64,000 nt of DNA from Hyphomicrobiaceae bacterium (GTDB taxonomy: Bacteria; Pseudomonadota; Alphaproteobacteria; Rhizobiales; Hyphomicrobiaceae). The translations under genes and the position numbers were made by a program. Positions 8,153 to 15,245 of this stretch are shown here, in pieces. The stretch covers positions 45,341 to 109,340 of the forward strand of contig JAKFWF010000022.1 in the NCBI GenBank assembly GCA_021730785.1, in the 5' to 3' direction. The notes beneath the pieces were generated by a model. The model worked only from the letters and a program-made list of their open reading frames with translations, was not told the origin of the DNA and did no database searches. The number at the start of each line of letters is the position of its first letter. The stretch's first letter is position 1.

Positions 8153-9055
8153 ATGCTTCAGAACCTCGACACCGAAACGCAGCCCCTCCGCCCCCTCGAT
8201 GGCGATGCCTCGCGCGACTATGCCCTCGTGCGCCGTGCCATCAAGTTCCTCTCCGAGCATTGGACCGACCACCCCGACCTCGATGATCTCGCGCGCCACA
8301 TTGGGCTGTCCACGGCGCACACCCAGAAGCTGTTCAAGCGCTGGTGCGGGTTGTCGCCGAAGGAGTTCGTCCAGGCGATCACCGTCGATCACGCCCGCTC
8401 GCTGCTGGGCGGGGCTGCGAGCATTCTGGATGCCGCGCACGAGGTTGGCTTGTCGGGCGGCAGCCGGTTGCACGATCTGTTCGTCGACCACGAGGCGATG
8501 ACGCCCGGCGACTACAAGCGCCGTGGCGAGGGACTAGCCATAGTCTACGGCTTCCATCCTTCGCCGTTCGGCGAGGTGCTGGTGCTGGCGACGGCGCGGG
8601 GCGTCGCCGGGTTAGCCTTTGTTGACGAGGACAACAACCAGACAAGGGCCGAGGCACTCGCTGACATGACGAGCCGGTGGCCGGCTGCAACCTTTGTCGA
8701 GAATACGGCCGGCACCTCGGCGCATGTGACGCGCATCTTCGAGCCCGCCGCATGGCAGCCCGAGCAACCGGTGCGCCTCGTCTTGATCGGCACGGATTTC
8801 GAGGTGCGGGTGTGGGAGGCCCTGTTGAGAATTCCCATGGGCCGCGCGGTCAGCTACGCCGACATCGCCCGGCACCTGGGCAAGCCGAGCGCGTCGCGGG
8901 CGGTGGGCTCGGCGGTCGGGCGCAATCCGATCTCGTTCGTCGTCCCCTGCCACCGCGTGCTTCGCGGCGACGGCACCCTCGGCGGCTACCACTGGGAGTT
9001 GACCCGCAAGAAGGCGCTGATCGGCTGGGAGACCGGGCGGGTGGGGCGGTCGTGA
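8153..9055 (+). CDS. AraC-type HTH / O6-alkylguanine-DNA methyltransferase fusion (Ada-like)
   Basis: A 300-residue two-domain protein. Residues 20-115 form an AraC-type helix-turn-helix region (LDDLARHIGLSTAHTQKLFKRWCGLSPKEF). Residues 120-295 are the suicide methyltransferase, with SAVGRNPISFVVPCHRVLR containing the active-site Cys of PCHRV. It repairs O6-alkylguanine by irreversible transfer to that Cys and, by analogy with Ada, may activate repair genes. Unlike E. coli Ada it has no N-terminal zinc domain for methyl-phosphotriester repair, so methylation-triggered activation in the classical way is not expected. It is divergently arranged with the SGNH-like gene. Confidence 0.9.
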   Translation: MLQNLDTETQPLRPLDGDASRDYALVRRAIKFLSEHWTDHPDLDDLARHIGLSTAHTQKLFKRWCGLSPKEFVQAITVDHARSLLGGAASILDAAHEVGLSGGSRLHDLFVDHEAMTPGDYKRRGEGLAIVYGFHPSPFGEVLVLATARGVAGLAFVDEDNNQTRAEALADMTSRWPAATFVENTAGTSAHVTRIFEPAAWQPEQPVRLVLIGTDFEVRVWEALLRIPMGRAVSYADIARHLGKPSASRAVGSAVGRNPISFVVPCHRVLRGDGTLGGYHWELTRKKALIGWETGRVGRS

Positions 9056-9067
9056 CAGGTCTTCATA

Positions 9068-9373
9068 TCAGTCTTCAGGGGTAAATGACGTGCGATCCTG
9101 CGCGTGATGGAAAAGCGCCAAGACGCGGACAATTTGCGCTGCGGTTTCGATCCGATAAATTACGACAAATGGAGTTTTTGGGATGTAACTCTCAATCAGT
9201 TGGTCGACCGCAAGCGGCCGGCCTAAACGCGGATGATCCGCCAGGACGATCGCCAAAAAACGTTCGACGCGTGCGAATGTCTTGGGTGCGGTCGCCGGTC
9301 CATGGCGGCCGATGCCATATTCAAGCTGATGTTCGATCTACTCCTGTGCTGCCGGAGTGATGACGACCTTCAT
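9068..9373 (-). pseudogene. RelE/ParE-family toxin interrupted by an in-frame amber codon
   Basis: Reading from the ATG at 9373 gives MKVVITPAAQE, a TAG stop at 9340-9338 (codon 12), then IEHQLEYGIG and an intact remainder ending VIYRIETAAQIVRVLALFHHAQDR. This is a typical ParE/RelE toxin of about 101 residues with its C-terminal core preserved. The ATG overlaps the antitoxin stop (ATGA), the standard antitoxin-toxin layout. With the stop, only an 11-residue peptide is made, unless translation restarts (for example at TTG 9256) or the codon is suppressed. Loss of the toxin with retention of the antitoxin is tolerable for the cell, so natural decay is the simplest reading; a base-call error is the alternative. 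Confidence 0.72.
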
Positions 9374-9612
9374 GGGCTGCGAGCGATGCCGAGTTTGTTT
9401 GCCAAGCGGTCGAATACGATGTCGACCGGATCACCCTCATCACGATCAGCCTCGGCAATCGATCGCTCGAGTTGGGCGCGCTGCTCGGCCGACATGGTGT
9501 CATAAAACGAGGTGCGGACGGCGCGCTCATATAGCTGCTCAGCCAGTTCCCGTCGCTCGCCCACTGGTAGGGTCTGAAACAATTCGATGATCTGCGCCTG
9601 TGTTCGGGTCAT
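9370..9612 (-). CDS. Antitoxin of a RelE/ParE-type toxin-antitoxin pair
   Basis: An 80-residue acidic helical protein (MTRTQAQIIELF, then LPVGERRELAEQLYERA and SAEQRAQLERSIAEADR). It resembles the short unstable antitoxins annotated as addiction-module components that pair with ParE/RelE toxins. The stop overlaps the toxin start by 4 bp, implying coupled translation. The partner toxin is broken by an amber codon. A TGACA-N8-TGTCA dyad at 9683-9700, upstream on its own strand, is a possible binding site, but it overlaps the bchG promoter region. Confidence 0.65.
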   Translation of the reverse strand: MTRTQAQIIELFQTLPVGERRELAEQLYERAVRTSFYDTMSAEQRAQLERSIAEADRDEGDPVDIVFDRLANKLGIARSP

Positions 9613-9695
9613 GGCAAATGGTACCCTAGAATTGCTCCCCGGGTCATCTGCCAGCAAGCAGGCCACCTGGTTTCATAAAAATTGACACATCATGT

Positions 9696-9713
9696 TGTCA
9701 GGTCAGATTGACA
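9696..9713. promoter_or_regulatory. PpsR/CrtJ operator overlapping the bchG -35 box
   Basis: TGTCAGGTCAGATTGACA fits the PpsR/CrtJ consensus TGT-N12-ACA exactly. Its last six bases are TTGACA (9708-9713), a perfect -35 hexamer. A CATAAT -10-like box follows at 9730-9735 after a 16-bp spacer. PpsR is the oxygen/light-responsive repressor of photosynthesis genes in purple bacteria, so occupation of this site would block RNA polymerase at the bchG promoter. A second ATTGACAC copy lies at 9681-9688. Confidence 0.75.
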
Positions 9714-9742
9714 CTTATCGGATCATCGCCATAATTGGGCGC

Positions 9743-10678
9743 ATGACGAGGTCGGCCACACCCTCTGTTCCCAACACTGCCACGGGCACCGCCACGCGCC
9801 CGCATCCAGCCGTCGTGCTCGAGCTGCTGAAGCCCGTCACCTGGTTCCCGCCCATGTGGGCGTTCGGTTGCGGCGTGGTGTCGTCGGGGCAGGCGTCGCT
9901 CGACAAATGGCACCTGATCGCTGCCGGCATCCTGCTCGCTGGACCCTTCGTGTGCGCCATGAGCCAGGCCGTCAACGACTGGTATGACCGCCACGTCGAC
10001 GCCATCAACGAGCCGAACCGGCCGATTCCGTCTGGCCGCATGCCCGGGCGCTGGGGGCTCTATGTGGCCTGCGTGTGGACCCTACTCTCGCTCGCGGTCG
10101 GTGCGATGCTCGGCACGTGGGTGTTCGGCGCAACCATCGTCGGCGTCGCACTCGCCTGGGCCTACAGCGCACCGCCATTGCGGCTGAAGGAGAACGGCTG
10201 GTGGGGCAACGCTGCCTGCGGCCTGTGCTACGAGGGGCTCGCCTGGGTGACAGGTGCAGCCGTCATGCTCGGCGGCGCGCTGCCCAACGGGCAGGTTCTG
10301 ACGCTCGCTGGCCTCTATAGCCTCGGCGCCCACGGCATCATGACGCTCAACGATTTCAAGTCGATCGAGGGTGACCGGCGGATGGGCGTCAAATCCCTGC
10401 CCGTGATGCTCGGGCCGGAGCGGGCCGGTTGGGTCGCCTGCCTGTTCATGGTGGTGGCGCAGGTCGTCGTCGTTACCCTGCTGTTCGCCTGGGCACGCCC
10501 TTATCACGGTGCACTTGTTTGCGCGGCGTTGGTGGCACAAGTCTACTTCATGCGGCGCCTGCTCACTGACCCGGCCAAGCTCGCACCCTGGTACAACGCC
10601 ACCGGTGTGATGATGTTCGTACTTGGCATGATGGTCAGCGCCCACGCCGTCAGCCCACTTCCCGGAGTTGCGCCATGA
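9743..10678 (+). CDS. bchG: Bacteriochlorophyll synthase (BchG)
   Basis: A 311-residue UbiA-superfamily prenyltransferase that esterifies bacteriochlorophyllide a with geranylgeranyl (or phytyl) diphosphate in the inner membrane. The signature NDWYDRHVDAINEPNRPIPS binds the diphosphate through Mg2+, and GLYSLGAHGIMTLNDFKSIEGDR is the second Asp-rich loop; several transmembrane helices are evident. Start 9743 gives a typical N-terminus before LELLKPVTWFPPMWAF. The open frame reaches back to 9692, but that would begin inside the PpsR operator. The stop overlaps the next gene (ATGA), so translation with the pucC-like gene is coupled. There is no clear ribosome site, and the predicted transcription start is only about one base upstream. 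Confidence 0.93.
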   Translation: MTRSATPSVPNTATGTATRPHPAVVLELLKPVTWFPPMWAFGCGVVSSGQASLDKWHLIAAGILLAGPFVCAMSQAVNDWYDRHVDAINEPNRPIPSGRMPGRWGLYVACVWTLLSLAVGAMLGTWVFGATIVGVALAWAYSAPPLRLKENGWWGNAACGLCYEGLAWVTGAAVMLGGALPNGQVLTLAGLYSLGAHGIMTLNDFKSIEGDRRMGVKSLPVMLGPERAGWVACLFMVVAQVVVVTLLFAWARPYHGALVCAALVAQVYFMRRLLTDPAKLAPWYNATGVMMFVLGMMVSAHAVSPLPGVAP

Positions 10679-12069
10679 CTGAACAGGCAGCCCTGCGGCA
10701 TCTCGGCTGGATCGGCATTATCCGCCTGGGGCTCGTGCAGACGTCGATCGGCGCCATCGTTGTAATGACCACTTCGACACTGAACCGCATCATGGTGGTC
10801 GAGCTGGCGTTGCCCGCCATGGTGCCGGGCGCGCTGGTGGCGCTGCACTACGCCATGCAGGCGCTACGCCCGCGCATGGGGCACGGCTCGGACCTGGGAG
10901 GGCGACGCACTCCTTGGATCATTGGCGGAGTGATCGTGCTGGCCCTCGGCGGCGTGATCGCATCTGCCGGTACCGCTTTGATGGCGGCCAGCTTCTACGC
11001 TGGTCTGCTCCTCGCGATCGTCGGGTTCATTGCCATCGGCGCCGGCGTCAGCGCGGCGGGCACCACACTACTGGTGCTGCTGACCAAGCGCACAACCGAG
11101 GCCCACCGTCCGGCCGCGGCAACGATCGTATGGCTGATGATGATCGCCGGCTTCGCGCTGACCGGAAGCATGGCCGGGCGTATGCTCGATCCGTTCTCGC
11201 CGCTGCGGCTCGTCGGCGTGACCGCGCTGGTGTGTCTCATCGCCGTGGTCGTCACCGTTTTCGCCATCTGGGGCATCGAAGACAATACCGATGCGGTGGC
11301 CGCGACTGCGCCCGAGGGACCCAAGACGGCGTTCCGCGCCGCACTGGTCGAGACCTGGGCCGACCCCAAGGCTCGCCTGTTCACGATCTTCGTATTCGTA
11401 TCGATGGTCGCCTTCAGTGCCCAGGACCTGATCCTCGAACCATTCGCCGCCATCCTGTACAATCTAACTGTCGGGCAGACGACCGTCCTGTCGGGCCTGC
11501 AGAATCAGGGCGTGTTCGTGGGCATGACCATTGTTGCGGTAGCCGGTACCGCGATCGGCGGCCCGCGGCTCGGCTCGCTGCGGCTGTGGACCATCGCCGG
11601 ATGCCTCGCCTCGGCGCTGGCGCTCGCGGGGCTCGTCGTCGCGGCATTTGCCGGCCGCAGCTGGCCGATCAACGCCAATGTCTTCCTGCTCGGCCTCGCC
11701 AATGGCGTGTATGCCAGCGCCGCCATCGCCTCGATGATGAGCCTCGCCGGCCAGGGGCGGCAATCGCGCGAGGGTGTTCGCATGGGGCTGTGGGGCGCCG
11801 CCCAAGGCATCGCCTTCGGTCTTGGAGGCTTCGCCGGGACCGCGGTCAGCGATCTCGTTCGCTACATCGTTGGTTCACAGACGCTGGCCTATGCGTCAGT
11901 GTTTGCGGCCGAAGTCACGCTGTTTGTTCTGGCAGCAGTTCTGGCAGCCCGCGTCGGCGACGTGCGCCATGCTTCGGCGGTTCCATCGACCACTCGCGGC
12001 ACGGCGATCAAGGACGGCTGGACGAGCCGGTGGACATCGACAGTTTCGGTTTCAAGAGGCAGGGCTTAG
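10675..12069 (+). CDS. PucC/LhaA-family MFS protein (Bch2, orf428-type)
   Basis: A 464-residue polytopic membrane protein of the PucC/LhaA branch of the major facilitator superfamily, which assists light-harvesting complex assembly or bacteriochlorophyll delivery. Family traits include the N-terminal RLGLVQTSIGAIVVMTTSTLNRIMVVELALPAMVPGALVA region, ALRPRMGHGSDLGGRRTPWI, and about twelve hydrophobic segments. Its position between bchG and bchP is the classical place of the orf428/bch2 homologue. It overlaps bchG by four bases and is followed 12 bp later by bchP, so one operon bchG-bch2-bchP is likely. It may pass pigment from BchG to assembly sites; that role is inferred. Confidence 0.88.
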   Translation: MTEQAALRHLGWIGIIRLGLVQTSIGAIVVMTTSTLNRIMVVELALPAMVPGALVALHYAMQALRPRMGHGSDLGGRRTPWIIGGVIVLALGGVIASAGTALMAASFYAGLLLAIVGFIAIGAGVSAAGTTLLVLLTKRTTEAHRPAAATIVWLMMIAGFALTGSMAGRMLDPFSPLRLVGVTALVCLIAVVVTVFAIWGIEDNTDAVAATAPEGPKTAFRAALVETWADPKARLFTIFVFVSMVAFSAQDLILEPFAAILYNLTVGQTTVLSGLQNQGVFVGMTIVAVAGTAIGGPRLGSLRLWTIAGCLASALALAGLVVAAFAGRSWPINANVFLLGLANGVYASAAIASMMSLAGQGRQSREGVRMGLWGAAQGIAFGLGGFAGTAVSDLVRYIVGSQTLAYASVFAAEVTLFVLAAVLAARVGDVRHASAVPSTTRGTAIKDGWTSRWTSTVSVSRGRA

Positions 12070-12081
12070 GGGAGCAAAGTC

Positions 12082-13302
12082 ATGAGCGCGAGCAGGCTTG
12101 AGACCTACGACGTAGTGGTGGTCGGCGGCGGCCCATCGGGTGCGACGGCAGCCGAGGATCTGGCGCGGGCCGGACGGCGCGTGCTGTTGCTTGATCGCGC
12201 CGGGCGCATCAAGCCCTGCGGCGGGGCGATCCCGCCGCGCCTGATCAAGGATTTCAAGATCCCCGAACACCTGCTGGTCGCCAAGATCAATTCGGCGCGC
12301 ATGGTGTCGCCGAGCGACCGCAAGGTCGACATCCCGATCGAGGGCGGATTCGTCGGTATGGTCGACCGCGAGGTGTTCGACGAGTTCCTGCGCGCCCGTG
12401 CGGCCGACGCTGGCGCGCACCGCCGAAGCGGCACTTTCACCCGCATCACACGCGATCACGACGATGTGGCGATCGTGGAGTTCAAGGCCCAGATGGGCAG
12501 CGGCGACAGCGCCACCATGAGCGAGCGCCACCGCGTGCGCGCCCGCATCGTCATTGGTGCCGACGGGGCGAACTCGGCAGTTGCAAAGCAGGCGATCCCG
12601 GGCTCGGAGCTCAAGAAGCTGGTGTTTGCCTACCACGAGATCGTCAAGTCGCCGACCGATGGCGCCAGCCGCGACTTCGACGCGAAACGCTGCGACGTGA
12701 TCTACAACGGCCGGACCTCGCCGGACTTCTACGCCTGGGTGTTCCCGCACGGCGAGACGACCAGCATCGGCACGGGCAGCGCCCACAAGGGCTTCTCGCT
12801 GCGCGATGCGGTGGGCGATTTGCGTGGGCAACTGGGCCTCAAGGATGCCGTGACCGTGCGGCGCGAGGGTGCGCCCATTCCGCTGAAGCCGCTGAAGCGC
12901 TGGGACAACGGCCGCGATGTGATCGTCGCCGGTGATGCGGCGGGCGTCGTCGCGCCATCTTCGGGTGAGGGCATCTACTATGCGATGGCAGCAGCCCGTT
13001 TCACGGCCGAAGCGGTGCACGAATGCCTCGATACCGGCAACGCGCACGCCCTCTCGCTCGCTCGCAAGCGCTTCATGAAGGCGCACGGCACCGTGTTCTG
13101 GGTGCTCGGCATGATGCAGTATTTCTGGTATGCGAACGACAAGCGCCGCGAGCGCTTCGTCTCCATGTGCGACGACAAGGACGTTCAAAAGCTGACGTTC
13201 GACGCGTACATGAACAAGGAACTGGTGCGCGCAAAGCCGATGGCCCACGTGCGCATCTTCTTCAAGGATTTGGGGCACCTGATGGGTCTCGTGAAAGCCT
13301 GA
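12082..13302 (+). CDS. bchP: Geranylgeranyl (bacterio)chlorophyll reductase BchP
   Basis: A 406-residue flavoprotein that reduces the geranylgeranyl tail of bacteriochlorophyll to phytyl with NADPH. The N-terminal VVVGGGPSGATAAEDLARAG is the FAD-binding Rossmann motif, followed by the family segment RIKPCGGAIPPRLI. GADGANSAVAKQAIPG and VIVAGDAAGVVAPSSGEGIYYAM are the further FAD contacts of the geranylgeranyl-reductase family. The stop and the tspO start share one base (TGATG), placing it firmly in the bchG-bch2-bchP-tspO unit. Confidence 0.94.
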   Translation: MSASRLETYDVVVVGGGPSGATAAEDLARAGRRVLLLDRAGRIKPCGGAIPPRLIKDFKIPEHLLVAKINSARMVSPSDRKVDIPIEGGFVGMVDREVFDEFLRARAADAGAHRRSGTFTRITRDHDDVAIVEFKAQMGSGDSATMSERHRVRARIVIGADGANSAVAKQAIPGSELKKLVFAYHEIVKSPTDGASRDFDAKRCDVIYNGRTSPDFYAWVFPHGETTSIGTGSAHKGFSLRDAVGDLRGQLGLKDAVTVRREGAPIPLKPLKRWDNGRDVIVAGDAAGVVAPSSGEGIYYAMAAARFTAEAVHECLDTGNAHALSLARKRFMKAHGTVFWVLGMMQYFWYANDKRRERFVSMCDDKDVQKLTFDAYMNKELVRAKPMAHVRIFFKDLGHLMGLVKA

Positions 13303-13823
13303 TGGCGAACCGAACCATCCAGAATGCAGCCGGCGCCGGTGCTGCAAGCGCCACGTCGTGGGCGCCGATACTGGGCTTCATCGCCTGGGGCGTTGCGACG
13401 GGTGGCATCGGGGGTGCGCTGACCGAGATCGGTCCCTGGTACAGGGCGCTGAAAAAGCCATCGTACCAGCCGCCGGATTGGCTGTTCGGCCCGGCCTGGA
13501 CGACGATCTTCATCCTCACGGGATTGGCCGGGTTCTATGCGTGGCGGGTCGCACGCACACCGGGCCTGCGGACCGCGATTGCCGCCGCCTTCATCGCCAA
13601 CGGCGCCTTGAACATGTTCTGGAGCCTGCTGTTCTTCAAGTGGCGCCGGCCGGACTGGGCGTTGCTGGAAGTGGGCTTCCTGTGGCTGTCGATTCTCGTT
13701 TTGCTGATCGTCGTCGCCCGGCGTGTCAGGCTGTCCGGCTGGCTGGTCGCGCCTTATCTCGTCTGGGTCAGCTTTGCCAGCCTGCTGAACTGGGCAATCG
13801 TCCAGCTCAACGCGCCGTTCTGA
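13302..13823 (+). CDS. tspO: TspO/MBR tryptophan-rich sensory protein
   Basis: A 173-residue membrane protein with five hydrophobic helices and the TspO/MBR signatures GPWYRALKKPSYQPPDWLFGPAWT, NGALNMFWSLLFF and a WAIVQLN C-terminus. In Rhodobacter, TspO is an outer-membrane tetrapyrrole-related oxygen sensor that negatively modulates photosynthesis gene expression; here that role is by analogy. In Rhodobacter it sits between crtB and crtC, while here it closes the bchG-bch2-bchP operon and is separated from crtC by about 5.7 kb of unrelated genes. This suggests that the ancestral cluster has been opened at this point. Confidence 0.92.
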   Translation: MANRTIQNAAGAGAASATSWAPILGFIAWGVATGGIGGALTEIGPWYRALKKPSYQPPDWLFGPAWTTIFILTGLAGFYAWRVARTPGLRTAIAAAFIANGALNMFWSLLFFKWRRPDWALLEVGFLWLSILVLLIVVARRVRLSGWLVAPYLVWVSFASLLNWAIVQLNAPF

Positions 13824-13902
13824 GCTGCACGCCTGCGTGTGGACCGGCCTTACAAGGGGCGCTAAGGCTCGGCGCCGTTCCACGTGCGCATGAGATCACA
13901 CC

Positions 13903-15093
13903 ATGACGTCTGCGATCACCCCGCCAGTGTCCCTGCCCCTCGACCCACAATGGGGCGAGATCCGCGACGGGGTAAAGCGCGTGTGCGATGGCTTCCCCAA
14001 CGCCTACTGGATGAAGTTGGACCATGACGACGCCTATCCGACCGCGTTCGTCACGGCGCTGACCGAGGCCGGCTATCTGGCGGCGCTGATCCCGGAGGAA
14101 TTTGGCGGCGCCGGATTGCCGCTCGGTGCGGCGGTCGCGATTTTGGAGACGATCCACGCCGAGGGCTGCAACGCGGCCGCCTGCCACGCCCAGATGTACA
14201 CAATGGGCACCGTCCTGAAACACGGCAATGCCGAGCAGAAGAGCCGCTACTTGCCGGGCATCGCGTCGGGCAAGCTCCGGCTGCAGGCGTTCGGCGTGAC
14301 CGAGCCGACCACCGGCAGCGATACGACGCAGCTGAAAACGCGGGCCGAAAAGAAGGGCAACGACCGCTACATCGTCAATGGACAGAAGGTGTGGACCAGC
14401 CGGGCCATGCACTCGGATTTGATGCTGCTACTCGCCCGCACCACGCCGGCTGACAAGGTCAAGAAACGCTCCGAGGGGCTGTCGGTGTTCCTGGTCGATC
14501 TGCGCGAAGCGAAGGGCCGCGGCATCGAAATGAAGAAGATCGATGCGATGATCAACCACAACACCTGCGAGGTGTTCATCGACAACCTCGAGGTGCCGGC
14601 CGAAAATCTGATCGGCGTCGAGGGCCAGGGCTTCAAGTACATCGTCGACAGCATGAACGCCGAGCGCATCCTGATCGCGGGCGAAAGCCTGGGGGACGCC
14701 CGCTTCTTCACACGGCGCGCCACCGACTATGCCAAGGAGCGCATGGTGTTCGGCCGCCCGATCGGCCAGAACCAGGGCGTTCAGTTCCCGATTGCGCGCG
14801 CCCATGCCGAGTATGTGGCCGCCGACCTGCTGGTCGCGAAGGCCGCCGCCCTGTTCGAAGCGGGCCGCGACTGCGGCGCCGAAGCCAACATGGGCAAGAT
14901 GCTGGCGGCGGACGCCGCCTGGAAGGCGGCAGAGGCCTGCATGCAGACCTTCGGCGGCTTCGCCTACGCCCGCGAATACGGCATCGAACGCAAGTGGCGG
15001 GAGACGCGCCTCTACCAGACCGCACCGATCTCGACGAATATGATTTTGGCCTACGTCGCCCAGCACGTTCTGGGGTTGCCGCGAAGTTATTGA
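13903..15093 (+). CDS. Acyl-CoA dehydrogenase family protein
   Basis: A 396-residue FAD enzyme with the usual three-domain arrangement. The segments LQAFGVTEPTTGSDTTQLKT and YIVNGQKVWTSRAMHSDL are the flavin/substrate-binding middle domain. MQTFGGFAYAREYGIERKWRETRLYQTAPISTNM is the C-terminal helical domain. The position where medium-chain enzymes carry the catalytic Glu (YEGT) reads QTAPIS, so the catalytic base must be elsewhere or differ, as in several proteobacterial relatives. The substrate is unknown. The last 47 bp of the gene are duplicated 1.4 kb downstream, beyond the TIR gene, which marks this 3' end as an insertion site. Confidence 0.85.
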   Translation: MTSAITPPVSLPLDPQWGEIRDGVKRVCDGFPNAYWMKLDHDDAYPTAFVTALTEAGYLAALIPEEFGGAGLPLGAAVAILETIHAEGCNAAACHAQMYTMGTVLKHGNAEQKSRYLPGIASGKLRLQAFGVTEPTTGSDTTQLKTRAEKKGNDRYIVNGQKVWTSRAMHSDLMLLLARTTPADKVKKRSEGLSVFLVDLREAKGRGIEMKKIDAMINHNTCEVFIDNLEVPAENLIGVEGQGFKYIVDSMNAERILIAGESLGDARFFTRRATDYAKERMVFGRPIGQNQGVQFPIARAHAEYVAADLLVAKAAALFEAGRDCGAEANMGKMLAADAAWKAAEACMQTFGGFAYAREYGIERKWRETRLYQTAPISTNMILAYVAQHVLGLPRSY

Positions 15094-15094
15094 G
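15048..15094. repeat. 47-bp direct repeat, left copy (3' end of acyl-CoA dehydrogenase gene)
   Basis: The last 46 bases of the acyl-CoA dehydrogenase gene and one following base (GGCCTACGTCGCCCAG to GAAGTTATTGAG) recur without a mismatch at 16486-16532. The bases on either side of the two copies differ at once. The pair brackets the TIR gene and behaves like an attachment-site or target duplication. Confidence 0.9.
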
Positions 15095-15120
15095 GGCGAA
15101 GTGTCGAAGGACGTCGGGTC

Positions 15121-15226
15121 GTAGGTTGGGTTAGGCGCCCACTTGCGCCGTAACCCAACATTCTACGGGTGGCGATCGAAGTTGTTGGGTTACGACCGGC
15201 AAGGTGGCCGCTCTAACCCAACCTAC
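15121..15226. repeat. Double inverted repeat (GTAGGTTGGGTTA type)
   Basis: GTAGGTTGGGTTA at 15121-15133 is exactly complementary to TAACCCAACCTAC at 15214-15226. An inner pair TAACCCAAC (15151-15159) and GTTGGGTTA (15184-15192) lets the block fold as two successive hairpins or one long one. Intergenic palindromes of this GGTTGGGTTA/TAACCCAACC type are widespread in bacteria. It lies just inside the left end of the inserted element and may also act as a terminator for the acyl-CoA dehydrogenase gene. Confidence 0.75.
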
Positions 15227-15245
15227 GGTTTTCACAATCAATCAG

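Noticed and set aside
10914..12101. 395-codon plus-strand frame overlapping the pucC-like gene in another frame
   Set aside because: Arg-rich shadow; the pucC-like frame has the helices and the ATGA link to bchG.
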